From Streptomyces pilosus (GTDB taxonomy: Bacteria > Actinomycetota > Actinomycetes > Streptomycetales > Streptomycetaceae), in contig NZ_BMTU01000016.1 in the NCBI RefSeq assembly GCF_014649835.1, positions 62,001 through 126,000 on the forward strand: 64,000 nucleotides of DNA. The letters run 5' to 3'. The notes under the pieces were generated by a model that saw nothing but the letters and a program-made list of their open reading frames with translations, made no database searches and was not told the origin of the DNA. Position 1 is the first letter of the stretch, and every line of letters starts with the position of its first letter. Positions 24,951 to 33,426 of the stretch are shown here, piece by piece. Both the position numbers and the translations under genes were made by a program.

Positions 24951-26871
24951 CCCCGCCACCACCGTTCCCCTGCCCCGCGGACACTTCCACGCCGTCTACC
25001 ACGCGGTAGACCTCCCGGAGGAGCAACGCCACACCCTCGTCGTGACGCTGTTCGCGCCGCTGCCGGACGGTCTCGCTCCGCACCAGGTGGACCAGGCGCT
25101 GCACCTGCTCGTCGCACGCCACGACGCCTTGCGCTCCCTACTTGTACCTCTCCCCGGAGGCAAGTGGGCCCACCAGGTCAGCCCCCCGGACAGCCAGGCC
25201 TCCTTCCCCAGGGCGGAGCTGAGCGAGCTCGGTCCCGACGGCGTGATCGGCCTGTCCGTCGCCCTCGGCGACGAACTGCGGGACTGGCACGGCACCACCC
25301 CGCTGCGCGCCGCCGTCCTCACCGACGCCGGCGCCGCCGTGTACGTGCTCGTCGCTCTTCACCACTGCATCGTGGACCTGGAGGCGCTGCGCCGGCTCCA
25401 GGACGAGTTCGGTCAGGTCCTGCTGAACATCGTCACGGGAGCCGACCCGCGGACAGGCCTGCGACCGGCGCTGCCGCTGGCCGCCCGCACCGCCCTGGAA
25501 CACTCCGAGCACGGACGACGCGCCGACGACGAGGCGCAGGCCCACTGGTCACATCTGCTGAGCGACGCAGCCAACGTCTCCTTCCCCTACCGTCGTGACG
25601 ACCGCTCGCCGCGTACCGCCCGCGTCCTGTCCCTGACATCCCCGGCGATCGACCACGCGCTGGCCCGCCTGTCCGCCGACGCCGCCCTCACCCCCACGGC
25701 GCTCGTCCTCGCCGCCGCGCACATGATGCTCTCCGCCTACACCGGCGGTGCGATCACCTGGTCCGTCCTCATGGGCAAACCCGCGCCGCTGAGCGGGGCC
25801 ACCCTGGTCGAATGCGCACTGGAAACCGTGCACGTCCTGCTCCCGGCCGTCCCGCCCGAGCCCGCTGACGAGCCGTCGCTGCCGGAGACCGCTCACGACG
25901 CGCTCACCCGTCTGCTGGAGGCGACCCGCCACCGCGACTACGACTACGCGCGCTTCCTGGAGTCCCGCGCCGCCCACGCCATCGAGCGCGGTGCTCTCGT
26001 GCAGTGGGAGACCACGCTCAACAGCCGCCTCCAGCCCGCTCCCGTGCACCACCCCGTCGGCACGCCGTCCCCCACCTCCGCCGGTCTGCTTCCTCGCTCG
26101 CGCACCCGCTGGTCGCTTCAGCGCACCGCCCGGCCGACCGTCGGCGTCTCGGCAGGCTCCGACGGCCGGGCCACGACCCTCGACCTCGCCTGCGACACGG
26201 ATCTGCTCGGCAAGGACACCATGACGGCCGTGCTGCGAGGTGTGGAATCCCTTCTCGTCGCCGCCGCCGACGGCGATCCCGCTCCGTTCCGCGGCAACGC
26301 CCGCTCCGCGGGCTGGCCCCGCCGTCCCGACTGGGTTCTCGTCGACGGCAGAACCTGGACCGATCTCACCGCCTCCCGCGATCTGCTCGCCTCCCACCCC
26401 GGGGTGTGCGCCGTTGACCTGACCGTCACATCGGAGGAGGTCCCCGCGCTGCACGCCGCCGTGCGCGCCCGCTCCGGCACGGTGACCGGAGAGGATCTGA
26501 GGCGGCACGCCCTGCAAGCGCTGGACCGTCCGGGCCTGACGGTGCCGCACACCATCGATGTGCGCCCGTGCGCGCACCCCCGCTGCCCCCGGTGTGTCAC
26601 CGGTCATTCCGTCGGAGATCCGCGCCCGCGGCAGCCGGACGCCGTCGCCGCGCTGATCCGTGCCGTTGCCGGTGTCCTGGGCCGCGACTCCGTTGTCGCC
26701 GAGGCCGGGTACCTGGAACAGGGCGGTCGGGCCGAGGCCTATCCGGAGGTCAAGGCTTCGCTGGAAAAGGCCGGGTGGTGCGGACTCACCGGCGAGGCAC
26801 TCCTCGGACCTCGCTCTCTCACCCATGTCGCGGTCTCACTGCACCGGGAATCCCGATGGGGCTGCACATGA
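24940..26871 (+). CDS. Condensation enzyme with vestigial A subdomain and serine-less carrier
   Basis: 643-aa protein. Residues 1 to about 430 are a condensation domain with intact H141-H142-CIV-D146. After it comes about 100 residues resembling only the small C-terminal subdomain of an A domain (SHPGVCAVDLTVTSEEVPALHAAV, GEDLRRHALQALDRPGLTVP), with no ATP-binding large subdomain. The end looks like a carrier domain whose attachment site is lost: EQGGRAEAYPE stands where LGGxS is expected. So only the C part can be catalytic; the rest is likely a relic or a docking surface. The start ATG overlaps the hydroxylase gene. A Cys/His run (CAHPRCPRC, about 546-554) lies between the relics. Confidence 0.82.
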   Translation: MTADPATTVPLPRGHFHAVYHAVDLPEEQRHTLVVTLFAPLPDGLAPHQVDQALHLLVARHDALRSLLVPLPGGKWAHQVSPPDSQASFPRAELSELGPDGVIGLSVALGDELRDWHGTTPLRAAVLTDAGAAVYVLVALHHCIVDLEALRRLQDEFGQVLLNIVTGADPRTGLRPALPLAARTALEHSEHGRRADDEAQAHWSHLLSDAANVSFPYRRDDRSPRTARVLSLTSPAIDHALARLSADAALTPTALVLAAAHMMLSAYTGGAITWSVLMGKPAPLSGATLVECALETVHVLLPAVPPEPADEPSLPETAHDALTRLLEATRHRDYDYARFLESRAAHAIERGALVQWETTLNSRLQPAPVHHPVGTPSPTSAGLLPRSRTRWSLQRTARPTVGVSAGSDGRATTLDLACDTDLLGKDTMTAVLRGVESLLVAAADGDPAPFRGNARSAGWPRRPDWVLVDGRTWTDLTASRDLLASHPGVCAVDLTVTSEEVPALHAAVRARSGTVTGEDLRRHALQALDRPGLTVPHTIDVRPCAHPRCPRCVTGHSVGDPRPRQPDAVAALIRAVAGVLGRDSVVAEAGYLEQGGRAEAYPEVKASLEKAGWCGLTGEALLGPRSLTHVAVSLHRESRWGCT

Positions 26872-28139
26872 CCTCGGCCCGCGTGACCTCGGTCGTGTTC
26901 CCGCCCCTGTACGTGCTGCTGGGCCGACGAGCCCGGCTCGTCCCGGACGCCGTGGCCGTCACCAGGGCCGACACATCCCTGACGTACCGTGAACTTCTGT
27001 ATCGAGCGACGCGGTTGTCCCGGCTGCTGCGTGCGCGCGACCTTTCGTCGGGGGCGCTGGTGGGTTTGCGCCTGCCCCCGGGCCCCGACGCGGCGACAGG
27101 CATCCTCGGCGTGCTCGGCGCGGGCGCCGCCTTCACGGTGCTCGGTCCCGACGACCCGCCGTATGGCGACATGGTGCTCGACAGCGCTGACCTCGCGCTC
27201 GACCACGTCCCCTTCCAGGTGCCGTTGCCCGCTCCTCCGGCGGATCCGGAGCGTCCGGTGTGCGCGGTGGCCGGTCCGGGAGGGAGGCCGTCGATCCGTC
27301 TCGTCGAGGGTGACCTGACGCCCGCCCTGCTCGCCGAGCGCGACGCCCTGGATCTGGCCCCCGGCGACACCGTGCTGCATCGCACACCGCTCCACGAGAC
27401 GTTCGGCGTCGTCGAGGTCCTGCTGAGCCTGCTGTCCGGCTCCCGCCTCGCCGTCCCCGACCTCCCGGACCACGACGACATCGCCACCGCGCTCGACACC
27501 ATGACGCAGCAGCACGCCACCCACACCCGGCTGTCGGCGGCGATGCTCCTCGACAGTCTCGCCCTCAGCAGCATCACGGCCTTCCACCTCCTACGTGCCG
27601 GCTTCTCCCACAAGGTCGTGTGGACCACCCCCGACCTCGACCCGGTCACCCGCGCCCGCATCGAAGCCCGCACCCGATTCCCTCTGCGCCCGATCGCCGA
27701 CAACACCGCCGAACCCTCCGGCACGGCGGCCGCCACCGGCCTGGCACGCCTGCTCACGCCACCGCCGTTTGCTCCACCGGTCGAGGAAGGACAAGGGCCC
27801 GCGAAGCCCGCCGGACCCTCGCAGGCCCACGCGGGTGTCGATGCGACGGTGGTGCGCGCGGTCATCCACTGCTGGGAGGAGGTGCTGGAACACACCGGTG
27901 TCACCGCCCACGACGACTTCTTCGCTCTCGGGGGCAACTCCCTCACCGCGGTTCTCGTCACGGACGCGGTGGCCAGAAGACTCGGCCACGACATACCGGT
28001 CGACCTCGTCTTCCGGCACCGCACACCGGCGGCGTACGCCGCCGCCCTCGCCACCCCGCACCGGACGGACCGCACCGGTACAACCCCGGCTCCGACGCAA
28101 GGAGACACCGTGCCCCCGACCGAAGGAGACGCCTCGTGA
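26868..28139 (+). CDS. Truncated adenylation domain fused to an active-site-intact PCP
   Basis: 423-aa protein. Residues 1 to about 290 follow an A domain (DAVAVTRADTSLTYREL, GILGVLGAGAAFTVL) but the ATP loop is replaced by AVAGPGGRPSIRLV and the later core motifs YGPTE, TGD and the catalytic Lys are absent. It cannot adenylate. The carrier is complete: DDFFALGGNSLTAVLV with Ser358. It must be charged in trans. ATG overlaps the previous stop (ATGA); an alternative ATG at 26856 is possible. The pattern of dead A next to a live carrier repeats what is seen in the BlmIII-like protein, but the sequences are not close. Confidence 0.82.
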   Translation: MTSARVTSVVFPPLYVLLGRRARLVPDAVAVTRADTSLTYRELLYRATRLSRLLRARDLSSGALVGLRLPPGPDAATGILGVLGAGAAFTVLGPDDPPYGDMVLDSADLALDHVPFQVPLPAPPADPERPVCAVAGPGGRPSIRLVEGDLTPALLAERDALDLAPGDTVLHRTPLHETFGVVEVLLSLLSGSRLAVPDLPDHDDIATALDTMTQQHATHTRLSAAMLLDSLALSSITAFHLLRAGFSHKVVWTTPDLDPVTRARIEARTRFPLRPIADNTAEPSGTAAATGLARLLTPPPFAPPVEEGQGPAKPAGPSQAHAGVDATVVRAVIHCWEEVLEHTGVTAHDDFFALGGNSLTAVLVTDAVARRLGHDIPVDLVFRHRTPAAYAAALATPHRTDRTGTTPAPTQGDTVPPTEGDAS

Positions 28140-28402
28140 GCGAGACGGCGCAGACCATCGAGCGTCTGGTCCTGGAACAGTTCCGCACCTGCTCCGGCAA
28201 CAACCGGATGACCGCGACCGACGACTTCTTCAACACCGGCGGTGACTCCTTCACCGCCGTCCAGGCCGCCACCGCCATCGCGGCCCTCACCGGCCGGGAC
28301 CTCGACCCCTCCCTGCTGTTCGCCCACCGCACGGCCCGCGCACTCGCCTGTCGGCTCGTCGAGGATCCGCCGGCGACGGGCGCAGCCGGGGGGAACGGCT
28401 GA
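28136..28402 (+). CDS. Discrete carrier protein
   Basis: 88-aa acyl/peptidyl carrier. DDFFNTGGDSFTAVQAA carries the phosphopantetheine Ser38. The GTG start overlaps the preceding stop and the next gene begins 3 bp after its own stop. Directly followed by a free-standing adenylating enzyme, which is the best candidate to load it. Confidence 0.88.
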   Translation: MSETAQTIERLVLEQFRTCSGNNRMTATDDFFNTGGDSFTAVQAATAIAALTGRDLDPSLLFAHRTARALACRLVEDPPATGAAGGNG

Positions 28403-28404
28403 CC

Positions 28405-30003
28405 ATGCCCTTCGCATCCCGTGTGCTCCGTGCCGGCCTCAGCGATCCGGACAGCGTGGCGGTCGTCCTCGACGGCACGAGCACCACCTACCGAGAACTG
28501 GCCGGGCGAGGCGCCCGCGTCGCACGGGCCTTACGCGAGTTGCCTCGCAGGCCGCGTGCCCCCTTCGGCGACATCCACCTGCCGTCTCACCTAGTCGCCG
28601 TGCTCACCGACAACGCCCCGCAGCTACCCGAACTGCTGGTCGGTGCCACCTCCGGTGACGGGGCATGCGCCCTGCTCGACCCCCAGTGGTCGGCCGCCCA
28701 GACGGCCGAGGTACTGCGCCGTCTGGGACCCGACCTGCTTGTCACCCAGCGGGCCCGCAGCGCCGCGGCAGACGCCGCAACCGCCCTGCACATCCCCGTC
28801 GTCATGCTCGACGGCGATGCCTCGGCGCCGGACTCCTTCGACGGCTGGCTCGCTGCGCATTGCGACGCCGATCCGGAGAGGGAACTGACCTCCGGCGACG
28901 ACGACTCGGTGTTCTTCGTCGGGTTCACCTCCGGTACCACCTCCACCCCCAAAGCGTTCGCCATGGCGCGCGGATGCTGGCGCACCAGTCTCGCCCTCGG
29001 CGCCCCGTTCTTCGACACCGCCACCGCCCAGGTCTCCGCGGCCCCCGGTCCCCTCCAACACGGCGTCACCCTCTACGCCCTGGCCGAAGCCCTCGACGCC
29101 GGCACCACCTTCGTCGGTGCGCGTCGCTTCGAGGCGAGGGAACTGATGCGCGCAGTGCGCGCCCACCGGGTGCAGAGGCTCTCCCTGGTGCCCAGCATGC
29201 TGCACGCCCTGTGCCGAGACACCTCTCCCGGCCAACCGCCCCTGGAGACGGTCACCGTCTGCATCAGCAGTGGGGCCCGGCTGGATGCGGACCTCGTCAC
29301 CAGGGCCGCCCGGTTGTTGCCCCGGGCCCGCTTCGTCGACTATTACGGCGCTTCCGAGACCGGATTCATCAGTGTTCTCCAGCACCCTCTCGGAGACAGG
29401 GGCAAGGGCGTCGGGCATCCCTTCCCCCGCGTCGAGATCGAAGTGCGCGACCCCCACGGCCGGGTGTGCGCTGCGGGTGTCCCCGGCGAGATCCACGTCC
29501 GCAGCCCTTATGTGAGCCGCGGCTACCTGTGGGCGGCCGACGAGACGCGAATGTTCGCTCCGGGCGGCTGGGTCACCGTCGGCGACCAGGGGCACCTCGA
29601 CGCCGACGGCACCCTCCACCTCGTCGGCCGCAAGGGTCGCATGGTCATCACCGGTGGCTGGAACGTCTACCCCGACGAGGTCGAGGCCGTGCTGCGCACC
29701 ATTCCCGGCATCGACGACGCAGTGGTTGCGGGAGTCCCCGACGCCTTTCTCGGCACCGCTCTGGTCGCCGTGACCGCTTGCTCCGGCCCCGGCGGTCCGC
29801 CCGCGTACCCCGACGTCGTGCGGAGCTGCCGCGCCGCGCTGCCGTCCTACAAGGTCCCCGTCCGGGTCTACACCGTGCCCGCCCTGCCGCGCACCACCAG
29901 CGGCAAGGTCGCCCGTGCCGAGGTGGACGACTGGCTCGCACGTGCGCACGGCGGTGACAGTCCCCTCACCGAGCTCGCGCCGCGACCGGGGAGGCCGTCA
30001 TGA
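28405..30003 (+). CDS. Free-standing acyl-adenylating enzyme, not amino-acid type
   Basis: 532-aa ANL-family enzyme. ATP loop FTSGTTSTPKA, YYGASETG, VGDQG, GRKGRMVITGG and a final catalytic Lys in TTSGKVARAE are all present, so it should be active. At the position of Asp235, which binds the amino group in amino-acid A domains, it has PLQHGV, giving Gly. It therefore probably activates a carboxylic acid without an alpha-amino group and passes it to the carrier at 28136, or makes a CoA ester. Codon 43 (28531-28533) is TTA, so bldA control is likely. It overlaps the thioesterase gene by 4 bp. Confidence 0.85.
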   Translation: MPFASRVLRAGLSDPDSVAVVLDGTSTTYRELAGRGARVARALRELPRRPRAPFGDIHLPSHLVAVLTDNAPQLPELLVGATSGDGACALLDPQWSAAQTAEVLRRLGPDLLVTQRARSAAADAATALHIPVVMLDGDASAPDSFDGWLAAHCDADPERELTSGDDDSVFFVGFTSGTTSTPKAFAMARGCWRTSLALGAPFFDTATAQVSAAPGPLQHGVTLYALAEALDAGTTFVGARRFEARELMRAVRAHRVQRLSLVPSMLHALCRDTSPGQPPLETVTVCISSGARLDADLVTRAARLLPRARFVDYYGASETGFISVLQHPLGDRGKGVGHPFPRVEIEVRDPHGRVCAAGVPGEIHVRSPYVSRGYLWAADETRMFAPGGWVTVGDQGHLDADGTLHLVGRKGRMVITGGWNVYPDEVEAVLRTIPGIDDAVVAGVPDAFLGTALVAVTACSGPGGPPAYPDVVRSCRAALPSYKVPVRVYTVPALPRTTSGKVARAEVDDWLARAHGGDSPLTELAPRPGRPS

Positions 30004-30779
30004 CGGCCCGCGCGGTTGTCGTGCCGCTCAGCGACAGCCAGAGCGCCGATACGGCGCACTTCCTGCCCGGTGTCGACGGCGGGCTGCGTCCCGCCTGCAC
30101 CTTCGCCGACCTCGTACGGGGCCGACTCGCCGTGCACGGTGTGATGCTCACCGGTCCTGGCCGTCCCGCCGACCACGGCGTGGAGCGACATGCACGGCTG
30201 GCCCTCGACGAAGTGGTCCGCAAGACCGGCCGCGGGCCCGACCGGCTCATCGGATACTCCTACGGCGCGCTGGTGGCGGTAGAGATGGCGCATCAGGCCA
30301 AGGCCCGGGGCTTGCCCGCCCCACGGCTTCTGGTGCTCGACACCCCCATCGCTCCGGGACCCCAGAGCGCCCCCTCGCCCGTCACCATGTTCTGGTACAT
30401 CGGCCGGGGCGCGGGACTGGACCTCACCCTGGCCCAGTTCGCCGCACTCGATCCGGAGCGCCGGGCTGCCGAGGTGGCCCGCTGGTGCGCCACCCGCTCC
30501 CCGGGGTTCGACCTGAACGCCGCCCGCACGGTGTACGCCACCGTCGAAGCCAACTGCGCAGCATGGGCGGGCCACGAGGCCCGCCCCTACCTCGGGCCGG
30601 CCGACGTGGTCGTCGCGGAGGAATCCGCGGAGACGAGCGGTGACCGGGCCGACTGGACCGCAATGTTCCCCGGCGGCTACCGCGTCCGAACCGTTCCCGG
30701 CGGACACCTTGACGTGCTCTCCGAAGCCGGCGCACCGGCCCTCGCCCGCGCGGTGTCCGACCTGACGGCGCTCGACTGA
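30000..30779 (+). CDS. Thioesterase-like alpha/beta hydrolase
   Basis: 259-aa alpha/beta hydrolase of the NRPS/PKS thioesterase type. The nucleophile elbow is GYSYGA (Ser about 83), the acid is in LLVLDTP and the His in PGGHLD near the end. It could release a product from the nearby carriers, or remove wrong acyl groups (type II). ATG overlaps the adenylating enzyme stop. It closes the plus-strand run that begins at 24006; the next gene, bioY, starts 61 bp later. Confidence 0.82.
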   Translation: MTARAVVVPLSDSQSADTAHFLPGVDGGLRPACTFADLVRGRLAVHGVMLTGPGRPADHGVERHARLALDEVVRKTGRGPDRLIGYSYGALVAVEMAHQAKARGLPAPRLLVLDTPIAPGPQSAPSPVTMFWYIGRGAGLDLTLAQFAALDPERRAAEVARWCATRSPGFDLNAARTVYATVEANCAAWAGHEARPYLGPADVVVAEESAETSGDRADWTAMFPGGYRVRTVPGGHLDVLSEAGAPALARAVSDLTALD

Positions 30780-30840
30780 CCGGGCTGCCGCCCCCACCAC
30801 TTCCCCACGCGCCCGTGGCCGTCCCCGGAAGGAAACCCCA

Positions 30841-31422
30841 GTGAAGACGAAGGACCTCGTCTACATCGCCCTGTTCGCGGCGATAGTGGTCGCGCTCGGC
30901 CTCTTCCCCGCCATTGAACTGCCCTTCAGTAAGGTGCCCATCACCGCTCAGTCCCTCGGCGTGATGCTGGCCGGCAGCATCCTCGGCTGGCGGCGCGGCG
31001 GCCTCGCGCTGCTGGTGTTCGTCCTCCTCGTCGCGGTCGGCCTCCCCGTGCTTCCCGGCGGGCGCGGCGGCATGGGCATCTTCTTCCTGCCGAGTGGCGG
31101 CTTCGTGCTGAGCTGGCCCCTTGCCGCCGTGGTGGTCGGCTATCTCACCGAGCGGCTCTGGGGCCGCTACAACCTGGCCGTTGCCCTCGTGCCCAACCTC
31201 GTCGGCGGCGTTCTTGTGGTCTACGCGATCGGGCTGCCGTTCATGGCCGCCGTGGCAAACATCAGCCTGGGCCAGGCGTTCACGATCATGTGGGCGTTCG
31301 TGCCGGGTGACGTCGCCAAGTGCGTCCTGGCCGCGTTGGCCGCCGTCGCCGTGCGCCGCACCCACCCGCTGCTCGCCCCGGTCGCGACGGCGTCCAGCCC
31401 CTCCCGTTCCGGCACCAGGTAG
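30841..31422 (+). CDS. bioY: BioY, biotin-binding S component of ECF transporter
   Basis: 193-aa membrane protein of the BioY family. It has about six hydrophobic segments, KTKDLVYIALFAAIVVALG at the start, a substrate-loop region LPVLPGGRGGMGIFFLPSGGFVLSW and GLPFMAAV later. BioY binds biotin and enters a complex with the ATPase and coupling subunit encoded next to it. GTG start with GGAAGGAAA upstream. Six bases separate it from bioM. Confidence 0.93.
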   Translation: MKTKDLVYIALFAAIVVALGLFPAIELPFSKVPITAQSLGVMLAGSILGWRRGGLALLVFVLLVAVGLPVLPGGRGGMGIFFLPSGGFVLSWPLAAVVVGYLTERLWGRYNLAVALVPNLVGGVLVVYAIGLPFMAAVANISLGQAFTIMWAFVPGDVAKCVLAALAAVAVRRTHPLLAPVATASSPSRSGTR

Positions 31423-31428
31423 GCCGGC

Positions 31429-32109
31429 ATGTTCCGTATCGAGGAAGTCGAGCACCGCTACGGCGACCGCACCGTGCTGCGGGACGTCTCCGTCGAACTG
31501 ACGGAACGCAGGGTGGCCGTAGTGGGAGCAAACGGCTCCGGCAAGAGTACGTTCGCCCGGCTGCTGAACGGGCTGGTCGTGCCCACGTCCGGGACGGTCA
31601 CGGTGGACGGCCTGGACACGCGCAAGGACGGCCGCCGGATCAGGGCCAAGGTCGGCTTCGTCTTCCAGGACCCCGACCTTCAGATCGTCATGCCCACCGT
31701 CGCCGAGGACCTCGCGTTCGGCCTCAAGCACCGCGGTCTGAGCAAGGCCGACATCGACCAACGGGTCGAGCAGGCCCTGGAGGACAACGGTCTTCGCGAT
31801 TTGCGCGACCAGCCCGCCCATCTGCTCAGCGGTGGCCAGAAACAGCGGCTGGCGATTGCCTCGGTGCTGGCGACCGCACCCCGGTACGTCGTCTTCGACG
31901 AACCGACCACCATGCTCGACCTGCGGAGCAAGCGCCAGATCGCCCGTGTCATGGCGGAGTTGGAGCAGCCCGTGGTCGTCGTCTCCCACGACATGGACCT
32001 GCTGGAGGGGTTCGACCGGGTGCTGGTGTTCGACGAGGGGCGCCTCGTAGCCGATGGCCCGCCCGACGTCTCGATCGCCTTCTACCTGGAGCTGATGGGC
32101 GCGTGCTGA
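31429..32109 (+). CDS. bioM: BioM/CbiO-type ECF ATPase
   Basis: 226-aa ABC ATPase, energising half of the biotin ECF transporter. Walker A GANGSGKST (about 35-43), Q-loop VFQDPDLQIVMP typical of ECF ATPases, signature LLSGGQKQRL, Walker B YVVFDEPT and switch His in VVSHDMD. One ATPase only, so it would form a homodimer. Its stop overlaps the bioN start. Confidence 0.93.
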   Translation: MFRIEEVEHRYGDRTVLRDVSVELTERRVAVVGANGSGKSTFARLLNGLVVPTSGTVTVDGLDTRKDGRRIRAKVGFVFQDPDLQIVMPTVAEDLAFGLKHRGLSKADIDQRVEQALEDNGLRDLRDQPAHLLSGGQKQRLAIASVLATAPRYVVFDEPTTMLDLRSKRQIARVMAELEQPVVVVSHDMDLLEGFDRVLVFDEGRLVADGPPDVSIAFYLELMGAC

Positions 32110-32702
32110 GCCTCTACCGCCCTGGTGACAGCGTCCTGCACCGCGCTCCTGCCGGGCCCAAGCTGGTCGTCCTGCTGGTCACCTGCCTCGCTGTGTTCCT
32201 GGTGGACGAGCTGTGGTTCACGGCCGTCTGCGGGACGGTCGTCCTCGTGCTGTGGAGAATCGCGCATATCCCCTACCGCGAACTGGGTCGCCAGCTACGC
32301 GAGTTGTGGGTGATCGCACTGCTGCTGGCCGTTTTCCAGGTGTGGGCCAACGGGTGGCACGAGGCCGCGATGACCGTTCTGCGGCTGCTTGCCCTGCTGC
32401 TGCTCGCCAGTCTGGTGACGATGACCAGTCGTACCTCGCACATCGTGGACGCGCTGGAGAGCGCAGCGCGCCCCCTCGCGCTCGTCGGGATGCGCCCCGG
32501 CCGGATAGCCTTCCTGATCGGCCTGACCCTGAGGTTCATCCCTCTTATCCGGGAGAAGGCCGAGGAAATCCGCGCCGCCCAGCGAGCCCGGGGTGTCGAA
32601 CGCCGGCCGCTGGCCCTGCTGCTGCCCCTGCTTCTCAAGACGTTGACCATGGCGGATGCCATATCGGAGGCGCTGGACGCCCGGGGTTTCGAGAGCACCT
32701 GA
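32103..32702 (+). CDS. bioN: BioN/CbiQ-type ECF coupling protein
   Basis: 199-aa transmembrane coupling (T) component. Hydrophobic segments in the N-terminal half are followed by the cytoplasmic coupling region with RAAQRARGVE, whose ARG-type motif contacts the ATPase groove, and DALDARGFES-type end (SEALDARGF). GTG start at 32103 overlaps bioM by 7 bp. With BioY and BioM it completes a solo, group I ECF importer for biotin. Confidence 0.92.
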   Translation: MLSLYRPGDSVLHRAPAGPKLVVLLVTCLAVFLVDELWFTAVCGTVVLVLWRIAHIPYRELGRQLRELWVIALLLAVFQVWANGWHEAAMTVLRLLALLLLASLVTMTSRTSHIVDALESAARPLALVGMRPGRIAFLIGLTLRFIPLIREKAEEIRAAQRARGVERRPLALLLPLLLKTLTMADAISEALDARGFEST

Positions 32703-32833
32703 ACGTCTGGACGCTGGTTTTTCGCGTGCCTCCTACCGCGTGTCCGGGAGGAAAATCTTCGGTCACACGATGGCTGGGATCAGGTCTTCCTTCAAGATCG
32801 ACGCAGTCGTAAAATTTCGCCGGGAGGCAAGGT

Positions 32834-33316
32834 ATGGCCGTACTCGACGCCGGACCGCTCAAGAGCAAGGCGGTAGTGGCTGATGCGTTCGCCCTGTACG
32901 CGCTGGCGACGGAGCACACCGACCCGGCCGAGGAGATGCGCGCCAGTGTGGGCCGGGGGCGGCTCACCGTGACCGTCTCGGCTCTTGCCGTCGCCACCGC
33001 CAGCGGTATGCGCACCTGCTGGGACGAGTACTGCTCCCGAAACCACCGGCCGGACGTCGCCACCTTGGTGCGCCGCCTGTGTGCAGGGCCAGGCGTCGAG
33101 GTCGTCGAGATGGATTTGAACGCGTCCATAGCCGCCGGACGGCTCTACGCCTCCAGTTCCGCAGTGCGTGTCGAGGGCCCGGAGGTTCTGGCGGGCTGTC
33201 ACTCCGCACTAATGGCACAAGAGTTGAGCTGCAGAGTACTCACCGTGGCACGTGCCGCCTACTGTTACACCAGTCCAGCCGTACGAGAACTCGGCTGTCG
33301 TCTCATGCTGCTCTGA
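32834..33316 (+). CDS. Small protein, weakly PIN-like, function unknown
   Basis: 160 aa. MAVLDAGPL at the start and VLAGCHSALMAQELSCRVLTVARAAY near the end recall the fold of PIN nucleases, but the acidic residues expected at the second and third sites are Cys/His and Ala here, so nuclease activity is doubtful. It has a good ribosome site (GGGAGGCAAGGT before ATG) and lies 131 bp after bioN and 110 bp before bioB on the same strand. No antitoxin gene is visible next to it. Confidence 0.6.
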   Translation: MAVLDAGPLKSKAVVADAFALYALATEHTDPAEEMRASVGRGRLTVTVSALAVATASGMRTCWDEYCSRNHRPDVATLVRRLCAGPGVEVVEMDLNASIAAGRLYASSSAVRVEGPEVLAGCHSALMAQELSCRVLTVARAAYCYTSPAVRELGCRLMLL

Positions 33317-33426
33317 GGCCGTCCCACTCCGCGGCAGGACGTTGCCGTGGTGGACGTCGCAGCGGGGATGAGCCATATTCTCCCGGTCCCTTTGCCAACC
33401 GGCGCCAGTGGGTGAGGATCGACGCC

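Noticed and set aside
30780..30840. Possible riboswitch or repressor site before bioY
   Set aside because: The gap is 61 bp with no conserved riboswitch core; biotin control in actinobacteria uses proteins and no clear palindrome is present.
32834..33316. PIN-domain toxin of a toxin-antitoxin pair
   Set aside because: The catalytic acidic residues are mostly missing and no small antitoxin gene is adjacent.
33317..33426. BioQ/BirA-like operator before bioB
   Set aside because: No inverted repeat of the expected type could be found by eye.
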